Below are positions 1-8,345 of a stretch of DNA of 64,000 bases, piece after piece. The DNA is from Devosiaceae bacterium (GTDB lineage: Bacteria; Pseudomonadota; Alphaproteobacteria; Rhizobiales; Devosiaceae). The position numbers were made by a program, and so were the translations under genes. Below the pieces are notes generated by a model. It was given only the letters and a program-made list of their open reading frames with translations, was not told where the DNA came from and ran no database searches. The stretch lies in the NCBI GenBank assembly GCA_021648375.1, contig JAKISW010000002.1, forward strand, positions 1-64,000, read 5' to 3'. How positions within the stretch are numbered: position 1 is the stretch's first letter; the number at the start of each line of letters is the position of its first letter.

Positions 1-1530
1 TAATCTATCAATTCCAAACCCCCGCAACCGCTCATCCACCACCGCCATTTTATCGCTTGGCAGGCCCATTTTTGCAGTACCTACCGGATGAAATATTGTT
101 GTGCCGATATCTCCGGCCGCCCTAATCAGAGCATCATCGCTGTTCCCAACATTCAGGCCCGGAAGAAATTCCTCAGGACTGTATTTAACAAGTGCTTTTT
201 GTGCCATCAGCTTACGGGTAACCCTTATAGCATCGGCGGCTACTTTTTTGTCCTCCTGCGTGGATAAGTAATTAGGGGCGATAATTGGATGTTCATGCAA
301 TGCTGCGGACTTTAAACATATTGTACCCCTTGAAGTGGGCGCAAGATTGCAGGCACTAATGGTAATTCCATCAAAACGGTGAAGCGGGTCACCGAATTTA
401 TCGAGGGACAATGGTTGAGCGTGAAACTGAATATTTGCCCGCTCATAATCAGCAGAAGACCGGGTGAACAAGCCCAGTTGCGAGGGCGCCATGCTCAAAG
501 GCCCGGTGCGCTTAAATGCATATTCCAGACCCATTTTTGCCCGCCGAAACAATGAATGATAATCAGTATTTAAAGTTCGAACCCCGCTAACCTTAAATAT
601 CGCCCTTTGCTGAAGATGATCCTGAAGGTTGCGTCCCACCCCCGCCAGCTCGATATTGGTTTTGATCCCCAGCGGCTCTAACCATTCTGCGGGACCAATC
701 CCCGAGCGCTGCAAAATCTGCACGGAGCCAATTGATCCGGCGCTAAGAATTACCTCGCCCCTGGCATCAGCCACATATCTCCCCCCATCCCTCTCAAACT
801 CAACCCCGGTAATTTTTTTGCCATCAAAAACAAGTTTATCCACATCAACACCAGTTAAAACTCGTAGATTAGGGCGTGATTTTATGGGATTTAAAAATGC
901 ATGGGCGCTTGAAACCCGGCGTCCACGCCTTTGATTAACCTGAAAATAACTTACCCCTTCATTGTCTCCACAGTTAAAGTCCTTAATCCAGGGAACACCC
1001 ATTTGCGCCGCAGCATCTCCAACGGCATCAAGAATTTCCCATTTTACCCTCGGCTCCTCCACGTGCCATTCACCGCCCGCACCGTGAAATTCACTCTCTC
1101 CGGCAAAGTGATCATCAATTTCAATGAAGCTTTCAAGCACATCATCCCATCCCCAGCCATTTAAGCCCAATTGCCGCCAGTGCTCATAATCCAGTGCCTG
1201 GCCGCGCATATAAACCATGGCATTTATTGCCGAGCAGCCACCTAAGACCTTCCCCCGTGGATAATTTAGTGCTCGCCCGTTCAGCCCGGCTTCGAAAACA
1301 GTTTTAAACATCCAGTCCGAACGCGGATTACCAATGGCAAACAAATATCCAACAGGTATATGATACCAGATCCAGTTATCCCGACCGCCCGCTTCCAGCA
1401 GTAAAACTGAATTATTGGGATTTTGGGACAGTCTGTTGGCTAAAACACAGCCTGCAGATCCGGCCCCAACGATAATAAAATCGTAAACGCCTTCACGTTC
1501 AGTCCTGCGATTTTCCCTCAAAGCACTCAA
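1..1530 (-). CDS. GMC family FAD-dependent oxidoreductase (choline dehydrogenase-like), 3' end cut by window edge
   Basis: Flavoprotein that should oxidise an alcohol group (choline or another primary or secondary alcohol) using FAD. 510 codons are visible; the family is usually about 530-550, so only the last few dozen residues are missing. Seen: the dinucleotide-binding motif VGAGSAGC near residues 21-28, GMC signature 1 (PRGKVLGGCSAIN) near residue 90, signature 2 (GEVILSAGSIGSVQILQRSGIG) near residue 255, and the FHPVGTAKMG segment that carries the first catalytic His. The second catalytic His/Asn would lie beyond the edge. Start: an in-frame TAG directly precedes TTG at 1530, and AGGTGG lies a few bases upstream, so TTG is the likely start. 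It is divergent from the CBS-domain gene. Without the neighbouring genes I cannot say whether choline is the substrate; no betaine genes are visible. Confidence 0.9.
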   Translation of the reverse strand, partial: MSALRENRRTEREGVYDFIIVGAGSAGCVLANRLSQNPNNSVLLLEAGGRDNWIWYHIPVGYLFAIGNPRSDWMFKTVFEAGLNGRALNYPRGKVLGGCSAINAMVYMRGQALDYEHWRQLGLNGWGWDDVLESFIEIDDHFAGESEFHGAGGEWHVEEPRVKWEILDAVGDAAAQMGVPWIKDFNCGDNEGVSYFQVNQRRGRRVSSAHAFLNPIKSRPNLRVLTGVDVDKLVFDGKKITGVEFERDGGRYVADARGEVILSAGSIGSVQILQRSGIGPAEWLEPLGIKTNIELAGVGRNLQDHLQQRAIFKVSGVRTLNTDYHSLFRRAKMGLEYAFKRTGPLSMAPSQLGLFTRSSADYERANIQFHAQPLSLDKFGDPLHRFDGITISACNLAPTSRGTICLKSAALHEHPIIAPNYLSTQEDKKVAADAIRVTRKLMAQKALVKYSPEEFLPGLNVGNSDDALIRAAGDIGTTIFHPVGTAKMGLPSDKMAVVDERLRGFGIDRL

Positions 1531-1621
1531 CTAAAACCCACCTGTAGTTTTCCCCTATTCCAAAAGGGTACAAAATCGGATAATATCAATTCATCCATAT
1601 TGCCAATCCATTGGGAGACCT

Positions 1622-2053
1622 ATGATGACAGTAAATGCACTCTTAAATAACAAGCCCGCAAAAACCATTACACTTCCATCTTCTTCCACTTTAGCCGATG
1701 TATGCAATACTCTTGCCAAAAACCGCATTGGCACCGTGCTCATTGTCGATGATGGAAAATTATGCGGTATCGTTTCCGAACGTGATGTGGTGCGACTTCT
1801 GGCCTCTTCCGGCGATAAAGCACTTAACAGCACCGCCAGCGATTGCATGACCAGAAAACTGGTAACCTGCACCCGAACCGATACTGTATCCATGGTCATG
1901 GAACGTATGACAACCGGACGATTCCGCCATATTCCAATAGTAGAAAATGACGAATTGCTGGGAATAGTTTCAATCGGAGATGTCGTAAAATATCGCATGG
2001 CGGAAGTGGAACGCGAAGCTCAGGAAATACGGGACTATATAGCCACTACCTGA
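1622..2053 (+). CDS. Two-CBS-domain protein
   Basis: A 143-residue soluble protein made almost only of two CBS domains (about residues 10-65 and 75-135). Typical segments are GTVLIVDDGKLCGIVSERDV in the first and RHIPIVENDELLGIVSIGDV in the second. Such stand-alone CBS pairs bind adenine nucleotides (AMP, ATP, NADH, SAM) and act as energy or redox sensors; the ligand here is unknown. Two adjacent ATG codons begin the frame, preceded by GGGAGAC as ribosome-binding site. It is a single gene divergent from the GMC oxidoreductase. The 278 bases downstream hold no gene that I can see. Confidence 0.9.
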   Translation: MMTVNALLNNKPAKTITLPSSSTLADVCNTLAKNRIGTVLIVDDGKLCGIVSERDVVRLLASSGDKALNSTASDCMTRKLVTCTRTDTVSMVMERMTTGRFRHIPIVENDELLGIVSIGDVVKYRMAEVEREAQEIRDYIATT

Positions 2054-2331
2054 ACAATAAATTTCCAAGGGTTTTATTCATTCGTTCAATAAAAAATTAT
2101 TGTCAGTTTGAAAAACATCTCTGAATTTTGGGTGTCATCCAATCAAGTTTTCAAAAACTACTGGAAATACGTAGCTGCATTTGCAAGGATGGGCGCGAAT
2201 AATTAAAATTCCGAAGAGAATTGTTATTCATTTTGCATCGAGGGCGGGTGGATATCTGCCATCAACAGTATTTTTGTTGTAACAATAGAGCTTTTGTTGC
2301 AATTTTTTGATGATTGTAGAGGCGTATCAAT

Positions 2332-4794
2332 ATGGGATCAGTAATTTCAAAGTGGATTTTTCCAGGAATTGTAACAGTAGTTATCGGGACATTTGCAACC
2401 CTGTTCTTCACCCAGTCAACCATTGAAGATGATCTTACCCAAAAATCCATGACGGCAATCGTTGAAATTGCCGGCCCCAACGGCGCCGATTGGGCCAAGA
2501 TCACTTTTGACGCCAGAGACGGCAATATTTCCGGCCTGACTACAAACGAAAATGAAGCCAGAGAAATTACCGACAAAATCAGCGCCATCCCCGGCGTTCG
2601 CTCTTTAAGCTCCAATATTGAAATTGCCCCAACCGTTTCTCCCTATCCCTTTAGTGCTGTCCTTAATGAGGGTATTGTCTCTCTTAGCGGAGGTGTTCCA
2701 AGTGCTTTTGTTCGCGATGCCCTTCTGGAGCAGACAGGGGCAAAGGATGCCGGGCTTGACTTGATATCCGGGGTTCCTGATGGTGACTGGCTTGCAGCAA
2801 CCACCTTTGCTGTTTCTCAGCTTGACGGCCTTGAAAGTGGGCAGGCAACCCTTGCCGATCTCTCCCTTTCCGTTACCGGGCTGGCCAAATCCATCGATAG
2901 CTATGATGAAATTAACAGCGCTTTGAGCGCTGACCTTCCAAACGGATTAACCCTTGCAACTGCCGCAATTTCCCCTGCAATGGTTGAAAACTACACATTT
3001 AGTGCCAGCAAAGACGATAACGGCACTACCGTATCTGGATTTGTTCCTGACGAAGCAACCCGCAACAAAGTTGAAGAGATGACCGGCGCACCTACGCAAG
3101 ATTTGGATCTGGCAAGTGGAGCGCCACAAAATTTCATGTCATCACTTGATTTTGGCCTGAAATTGCTTGGTACCACTAGCGATGGTGAAATGTCATACGA
3201 AAATTCTGAATTGACAATTACCGGGACCGCCGCTTCTGCTGAGAATTTTGAAATGGCAGGTTCGCTTGCATCCTCTGCAGCTCCAGAGGGCGTTGAGCTC
3301 AAGGTTTTCAGCATTGACCCTCAAATTGCCACCCCCTATTTCTGGTTTGTTCAAAAGGGCGATGATGGCATTTTGAGTGTAAATGGAAATGTACCAAATA
3401 AAACAACTCGTGCAGCGATCATGCGCCGCGCCGGCGAAAATGCTGTTGACCGCATGCAAATTGCTGGCGGCGCTCCAGAAACATATTACGCTGACGCCCT
3501 TGCTGGTATTTCATCATTATCAATCCTTGATTCCGGCAGGGCAGGATATGCTGGCAGCACCTGGTATCTTATCGGACAGCCAGCCAGTGAACAGGCTGCA
3601 ATGGACGCGCAAAGCGCTTTGCTTGGAGCCCGCACCAACGTTGAACAATGGAGAGTTTCAATCGCAGATGCGCCACCCGTACCTGTAGTTCCCTACCTGT
3701 GGTCAGCCGATAAATTTTCCAACGGCACCATTATTCTCAACGGTAATGTTCCTGACGAAGCAACAAAGGCAGCTATTTTACTCCAGGCCGGCGATAGCAC
3801 TATCGATAATATGGAAATTTCATTTGGTGCGCCCGATATGTTTTCCAAGGATACTGTGATTGCTATTTCCGCCCTTGAAAGCCTGATATCCGGTCGGGTG
3901 GGTAATTCGGCTGACGGCTGGTTCCTGTTTGGTCAGGCAACAGATGTTGATGCTCAGAAAAACGCCGTAATTGCTCTGACAGACACAAGTATAGCGCTTA
4001 TCAATTGGCGTGTTGAATTTGCTGATATTCCTCAAGCGGAAGTAGAACCTGAACCAGTTCAGGAAGAGGTCCGGGCAATGGAAAATTTTACTTTCAACGC
4101 CAAACTTGATGCATCCGGCAATGTACAGCTTTTTGGCCAGGTACCCAACCAGAGGCTGGCAACTTATTTGGGGCTGATTTCCGGTGCTTCCTCTGTTGAC
4201 GATCTTGTAGCAAACGAAGATGGCGCTCCGAACAATTTTTCCACCAACTCCAGAACCGGCATTCGCGCTTTACGAAGCCTGGATGAGGGGGAACTTTCAT
4301 ATGGTGAGAATATTTGGACCCTTTCCGGACAAAGTGCTTCTGAGGAAGTACGAGAAAAGGCTTTGGCTCTAATCGCTTCACTTGTGGACGGCGACAGCTG
4401 GAAAACTGATATTTCACTTATCACTGCAACAGAAGCCTGTAACCAACAGATTGAACGGTTTTTGGCCGACAATTCCATTGAATTTGAAACGGCCAGCGCA
4501 AGAATTGCCTCCGATTCTGCGAACACGCTGCAGGAATTGGCATTACTGGTAAACAGATGCCCAACAGCAAGAGTTAATGTTGAAGGGCATACCGACAATC
4601 AGGGAGACTTTGGCAGCAATCTTAAACTATCCAGCGACCGGGCTGATTCAGTTGTCGAAGCGCTGATAGAACTTGGTGTCAGCTCTGATCGGCTTTTTGC
4701 AGTTGGTTTTGGCCAAGATCGCCCCGTAGCCGACAACGATACTGAAGAGGGTCGTCAGCAGAACCGGCGCATCGAAATTAAAATTATTGATTAG
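2332..4794 (+). CDS. Membrane-anchored BON-like repeat protein with C-terminal OmpA peptidoglycan-binding domain
   Basis: An 820-residue envelope protein. It starts with a hydrophobic segment (about residues 7-27) that should anchor it in the inner membrane with the rest in the periplasm. Residues about 40-90 (DGNISGLTTNENEAREI...) look like a BON domain. After that come about five repeats of roughly 115 residues, each with an aromatic-x-A core, a short Gly turn, 'GxVP' and an Ala-rich helix (for example LNGNVPDEATKAAI). The last 110 residues are an OmpA-like domain (FETASARI, VEGHTDNQGD, LSSDRADSVVEAL, NRRIEIKI) that should bind peptidoglycan. BON plus OmpA is also the layout of mycobacterial OmpATb. 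It leads a group with the 36-residue membrane peptide and the helix-hairpin-helix protein. The start is supported by AGAGG upstream. Confidence 0.85.
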   Translation: MGSVISKWIFPGIVTVVIGTFATLFFTQSTIEDDLTQKSMTAIVEIAGPNGADWAKITFDARDGNISGLTTNENEAREITDKISAIPGVRSLSSNIEIAPTVSPYPFSAVLNEGIVSLSGGVPSAFVRDALLEQTGAKDAGLDLISGVPDGDWLAATTFAVSQLDGLESGQATLADLSLSVTGLAKSIDSYDEINSALSADLPNGLTLATAAISPAMVENYTFSASKDDNGTTVSGFVPDEATRNKVEEMTGAPTQDLDLASGAPQNFMSSLDFGLKLLGTTSDGEMSYENSELTITGTAASAENFEMAGSLASSAAPEGVELKVFSIDPQIATPYFWFVQKGDDGILSVNGNVPNKTTRAAIMRRAGENAVDRMQIAGGAPETYYADALAGISSLSILDSGRAGYAGSTWYLIGQPASEQAAMDAQSALLGARTNVEQWRVSIADAPPVPVVPYLWSADKFSNGTIILNGNVPDEATKAAILLQAGDSTIDNMEISFGAPDMFSKDTVIAISALESLISGRVGNSADGWFLFGQATDVDAQKNAVIALTDTSIALINWRVEFADIPQAEVEPEPVQEEVRAMENFTFNAKLDASGNVQLFGQVPNQRLATYLGLISGASSVDDLVANEDGAPNNFSTNSRTGIRALRSLDEGELSYGENIWTLSGQSASEEVREKALALIASLVDGDSWKTDISLITATEACNQQIERFLADNSIEFETASARIASDSANTLQELALLVNRCPTARVNVEGHTDNQGDFGSNLKLSSDRADSVVEALIELGVSSDRLFAVGFGQDRPVADNDTEEGRQQNRRIEIKIID

Positions 4795-4818
4795 ACAATA
4801 AGGCAAGAGGTAAAACCC

Positions 4819-4929
4819 ATGTTTATAGATTCTGTCGTTTATCTGTACGAAAATTATTGGTTTATTCTCCTTTTGGCTTTGCTGATCGGGTTTGTTGTTG
4901 GATGGAAAAGCTACGCATCAGCTTCCTGA
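4819..4929 (+). CDS. 36-residue single-pass membrane peptide
   Basis: Small gene between two envelope genes. It encodes MFIDSVVYLYENYW, a hydrophobic helix (FILLLALLIGFVVG), then WKSYASAS. A good ribosome-binding site (GGCAAGAGG) lies at 4803-4811, and the stop is 24 bases before the next start, so it fits the spacing of a short operon. The helix ending in G-x-x-x-G-W-[KR] resembles the membrane helix of the following protein (GAILGYLVRH), so the two may pack together; that is inference. No known family is recognised. It could alternatively be a chance frame, but the ribosome-binding site and spacing favour a real gene. Confidence 0.6.
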   Translation: MFIDSVVYLYENYWFILLLALLIGFVVGWKSYASAS

Positions 4930-4953
4930 TAGCTGCGCGTAAGGAGTAAAAAT

Positions 4954-5505
4954 ATGAACATTGCCCATATTATCGAAACAGCCCTGTTCTTGCTGATTAT
5001 TTTTCTGATCGGAGCAATTCTTGGATATTTAGTTCGCCATATTTTCTTTAGGCCGAAACCGGCCAACGTCAAAGCACCCGCTTCAACTGCAACCTCATCG
5101 CCTGTGAAACAGGCATCCCCTGCCGCGCCAAAAAAACCGGCTGCGGCAACAACAACACCAGAACCAGCAGCAAATCCTGCGGCCAAGGATGAAACATCAG
5201 CTGCCCCTGATGGCAAACCCAAACCATTGTCCGGACCAAGGGATGGAAAAAAAGACGATTTAAAACGCATCAAGGGAGTTGGGCCAAAAATTGAAAAAAC
5301 CCTGAACGGACTGGGTATCTACCATTTTGACCAGGTCGCTCAATGGTCTCCCAAATCGGTTGACTGGATCAATGGTTTTATATCTTTCAAAGATCGAATT
5401 CAGCGCGAAAAATGGATTGAACAGGCAGCAAAACTCGCCAAGGGGCAAGAAACCGAATTTTCAAAACGCGTTGACAAAGGTGCTGTGCCCAGCAGCAAAA
5501 AATAA
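4954..5505 (+). CDS. Membrane-anchored helix-hairpin-helix protein
   Basis: A 183-residue protein. It has an N-terminal transmembrane helix (about residues 8-28), a low-complexity Ala/Pro/Lys linker (30-95) and a C-terminal helix-hairpin-helix domain (about 100-165). The core is DLKRIKGVGPKIEKTLNGLGIYHFDQVAQW followed by W-rich helices. This domain is related to the HhH fold of the 'flap-endonuclease-like' COG3743 group and to the extra C-terminus of some NADH dehydrogenase subunits; it is not itself a nuclease signature. The domain should face the cytoplasm, but whether it binds DNA or protein is unknown. AAGGAG precedes the ATG. It is probably co-transcribed with the OmpA/BON gene and the 36-residue peptide. 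Confidence 0.75.
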   Translation: MNIAHIIETALFLLIIFLIGAILGYLVRHIFFRPKPANVKAPASTATSSPVKQASPAAPKKPAAATTTPEPAANPAAKDETSAAPDGKPKPLSGPRDGKKDDLKRIKGVGPKIEKTLNGLGIYHFDQVAQWSPKSVDWINGFISFKDRIQREKWIEQAAKLAKGQETEFSKRVDKGAVPSSKK

Positions 5506-5570
5506 TCATGGCTGTAAAAATTCAGGTTTGATTTGTTAATAAGCCGTTTTGTTAACAACGGACACTTCGT

Positions 5571-5951
5571 TCAAGTCTGATATTGCTCGATAACTACATT
5601 TAGTTGACTTTCGCTCAATTGATCGAGCAATTGCACACCATAACCGTCTGCCCTTGTAGCTCTTATCCGTCCCGAAACCTGCAATTCTCCCAACGTCATG
5701 GAAACCGCTTCACCATTGCGCTCCATGATGAATGCCGAAGCGGGACGAAACCGCAATCCACCGGTTGATATTTCATCAACTACTCCGTCCATGCGCTGAG
5801 AATTATTCATCAGCACCATTTCACCCACAGCAAAAATTTTGTGACGTTCAAATTTTCTCTTATGGGAGTTTTTGCTTTCGTCAGCCTGAATTCGACGCTG
5901 CAGAGTTTTGGTGTCATATTTCGGTTTTTCTTGATGTAACTGCTGTTCCAT
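5571..5951 (-). CDS. PilZ domain protein
   Basis: A 126-residue soluble protein with one PilZ domain (about residues 32-122), a fold that usually binds cyclic di-GMP. The arginine motif R-x-x-x-R is present (KRKFERHK). The second motif reads EISTGG, so the usual Asp/Asn of (D/N)xSxxG is a Glu; the Ser and Gly are kept. Binding is therefore probable but not certain. The N-terminus is charged and probably disordered. It is convergent with the helix-hairpin-helix gene and lies just downstream of, and on the same strand as, the MotA-like gene of the secretion cluster. Cyclic di-GMP commonly controls surface adhesins, so a link to the giant RTX protein is possible but only inferred. Confidence 0.8.
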   Translation of the reverse strand: MEQQLHQEKPKYDTKTLQRRIQADESKNSHKRKFERHKIFAVGEMVLMNNSQRMDGVVDEISTGGLRFRPASAFIMERNGEAVSMTLGELQVSGRIRATRADGYGVQLLDQLSESQLNVVIEQYQT

Positions 5952-6038
5952 AATCTAATGTCTTCCGGGCTGAAATTATATCAATTCTGATTTATAATCG
6001 ATCGTTAGATAGTTTGCCTGTCCCAAATGTCTGGCACC

Positions 6039-7445
6039 CTAAGTACTGCTCGAACCTTGTGCCGACCGGGATTGCTGTGTTTGGTGTTGTGCAGTTAAAG
6101 GCTCATCCGAACTTGCAATATCGGGAGCATCTTCATTGCCCCAAAGCCGATCATTAATCCCCACCATATCCCCCTCTTTCAGGCTGGTCTTTATTTCCCG
6201 CAAAAGAGCATATATATCTTCTTGTTCACCCGATGGACGATTTTCAAATTCATGATCACGCTGACGCAAAATCTGCAATTGCTGATCAAGGGCCTGAATT
6301 GATCCCACCAGATGGCTGTCCCTTGTTTCTAATTGATTGGACAGTGCAATGGTTGCCTCTACGATTTCCTCTTTAGCTGAAAGATTAGCCGTGGCCGCAT
6401 AAACTCCCTCTAAAGTTTTGCGCGACGCGTGGGCAAGAATGCGACCGTTTTGTTGCAATTCACTAGTGCCGCTCAACAGATTTTCAAGCGCATGAGTATG
6501 TTTGAGAGAGTTCACACTTAATTTATCAACAGCTTCAATTAAACCTGCCATTTTATCATTAAGCCGCGCATTTGAAGAAACACTCACGCGTGCCGTGCGC
6601 AACATTAATGCCAGTTGCCTTTCTTCACTTAAGGCGCTCATGTTGATGTTTTCATCTTCCAGATCGCCTGTGTCCGATCCAATTTCAACAATATTGCCCA
6701 GCCAGCTTTCAAACTCATTGGTAAATTCTGAAAAGGTCACCCCCGAAAATCTGACCATGAGGCTTAAGGTCAGCGAAGTAACCAGACCAAAAAGCGACGA
6801 ACTAAAACCCGTTGCCATACCCTGCAAAGGTATCTGCAAATTTGACATCAAAGAAGAAACCGCCGCTGTCGGGTCTTCACCACTCAAATCAATTTGCCCA
6901 AGAATCATTCCTACGGAAGACAATGTTACCATCAAGCCAATAAATGTGCCTATCAGGCCCAGTAACACCAGAATTCCGGACACGTACTGGGTGAGCGATT
7001 TTCTGTCATCCAGACGAATTTGAATAGATTCAACCAGCGTTTGCATGGTGGCAGAATCAACATTTAACTGGTGGCCCTGAGAAAGCTTTTCAGACAATAA
7101 TTGAAACGCCTGACTGAGAACTTCAGGTTTTTTGAAAACAATCGCCAGTTCATTGCATCTATAGTGACGCCAAAGCGGATCGGTAATATTTCCGCTTTGC
7201 TGATTTTTGACATCCTGGTGCATTTCCTTAAGGGCAGCAAATGCAAGCTCTTCATTCTTCAGGCGAATAACGTTGCGAAATGTTAAAAAACAACCAAAGG
7301 CAAAGGTGCCAATAATTGTGCCGTTTAACATAATATTGGCCTGGATGGATTGCATGACAAATCCAAATTGCCAAATCCCCAAAACCATTAACACACCAAA
7401 AGTAAGGACAATCCTTATCAGTGCTTGACGTAAATTACCTGACAT
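6039..7445 (-). CDS. MotA/TolQ/ExbB-type proton channel subunit
   Basis: A membrane protein of 468 residues from the ATG at 7445 (a TTG three codons upstream is also possible). It has two early transmembrane helices (about residues 8-30 and 38-57). A long cytoplasmic loop follows, and then the MotA/TolQ signature helices: GILVLLGLIGTFIGLMVTLS near residue 160 and SSLFGLVTSLTLSLMV near 220. The C-terminal 230 residues are polar and helical, a long cytoplasmic tail that TolQ and ExbB lack. With the MotB-like protein encoded just upstream it should form an ion-driven stator-like complex. It is the third gene after the type I secretion ABC transporter on this strand, with a 134-base gap from the second. 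No flagellar genes are nearby, so a motility stator is unlikely. Confidence 0.8.
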   Translation of the reverse strand: MSGNLRQALIRIVLTFGVLMVLGIWQFGFVMQSIQANIMLNGTIIGTFAFGCFLTFRNVIRLKNEELAFAALKEMHQDVKNQQSGNITDPLWRHYRCNELAIVFKKPEVLSQAFQLLSEKLSQGHQLNVDSATMQTLVESIQIRLDDRKSLTQYVSGILVLLGLIGTFIGLMVTLSSVGMILGQIDLSGEDPTAAVSSLMSNLQIPLQGMATGFSSSLFGLVTSLTLSLMVRFSGVTFSEFTNEFESWLGNIVEIGSDTGDLEDENINMSALSEERQLALMLRTARVSVSSNARLNDKMAGLIEAVDKLSVNSLKHTHALENLLSGTSELQQNGRILAHASRKTLEGVYAATANLSAKEEIVEATIALSNQLETRDSHLVGSIQALDQQLQILRQRDHEFENRPSGEQEDIYALLREIKTSLKEGDMVGINDRLWGNEDAPDIASSDEPLTAQHQTQQSRSAQGSSST

Positions 7446-7588
7446 GCCGCTCAACCCGACTTAGTGAAAAAACTTCAAACATTATCCATTCAAACCTTAA
7501 AAAACTTCGTTAACGTAAGGAAACTTTAACCAACAATTTATTGCAGCAATCCCCTTTGTAATTTAAATTTTGCTTGCCGATTTTAGAC

Positions 7589-8329
7589 CTATTGAAGAAA
7601 CACCTTGACCCGATTGATATTTTGCTTGTTTTCACCCTGATCAGAGCCAGGCCGAACGCTTACGCTAATTCTATCCCCGTCAACTCCACTGCTCAATAAA
7701 GCATTGCGCACAGACAAAAGCCTGTAATAGGCGATACGTTTTGCCTGAGAAACTGAAAGTGAATCTCCATCATAATAGGAGATCGCTCTAACTTTTTGTT
7801 CGCTGGTAATCACATCGTTTTCTTCTAAAAACTCCAATGCTTTTTCATTTGAAATTTGATCCATTTCAACGGCATTGTCTTCAAACAACACAGTCATAAC
7901 AGCCTGAGCAGTCTCAATTTCTGAGCGAAGGGTGCTGGTTGTTAAGTTGGCATCAACTCGAGTTACAACAATTTCAACTTCTTCAACTGGAATTAGGGAC
8001 TGTACCTGAGCAGCATCGCCAGCATCAACAACACTGGTCTTAGCAGCAGATTCAGTTAATTCGAGAATCTCCTGGTCCCTCTCCTCAATTACTTCGGTTT
8101 GTTGAGTAACCACTTCAGTTACTTCCGCCAGTTCCTGCTCAAGCTCGGCAATCTGAATTCCCGATGAGCGCTCATCCTCCCGATCAACGGGATCATTTAT
8201 TTGCAGCGAAATTACAAAAATCACGATGCCAAGAATAATCAGCAAAAACGTCACAACCATCACGATTGTCGATAAGGCATCAACAAATCCTGGCCAGTGA
8301 TTCTCCTCTTCTTCAGCGCGCCTTGCCAT
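7589..8329 (-). CDS. MotB/OmpA-like partner of the proton channel
   Basis: A 246-residue protein with one N-terminal transmembrane helix (about residues 18-42). It begins WPGFVDALSTIVMVVTFLL; the Asp stands where MotB, TolR and ExbD carry the proton-binding Asp. A coiled coil follows (about 50-95, heptad-like Glu/Leu/Val). The C-terminal domain (about 150-246) is OmpA-like (LSVRNALLSSGVDGDRISV, NRVKVFL), but it lacks the clear GHTD motif of strong peptidoglycan binders. The ribosome-binding site GGTGAGGG precedes the ATG. It starts 16 bases after the ABC transporter stop, so the two are almost certainly translated from one message. I infer that it forms a SiiAB-like channel with the MotA-like protein to support type I secretion. 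Confidence 0.8.
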   Translation of the reverse strand: MARRAEEEENHWPGFVDALSTIVMVVTFLLIILGIVIFVISLQINDPVDREDERSSGIQIAELEQELAEVTEVVTQQTEVIEERDQEILELTESAAKTSVVDAGDAAQVQSLIPVEEVEIVVTRVDANLTTSTLRSEIETAQAVMTVLFEDNAVEMDQISNEKALEFLEENDVITSEQKVRAISYYDGDSLSVSQAKRIAYYRLLSVRNALLSSGVDGDRISVSVRPGSDQGENKQNINRVKVFLQ

Positions 8330-8345
8330 AATCCCTCACCATTAC

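Noticed and set aside
629..1164. Two plus-strand frames opposite the GMC oxidoreductase
   Set aside because: The minus-strand reading has full GMC signatures; these are shadows.
7480..7545. TTAAC elements between the MotB-like and MotA-like genes as a CtrA site
   Set aside because: The spacing of the two TTAA blocks is 12, not 7.
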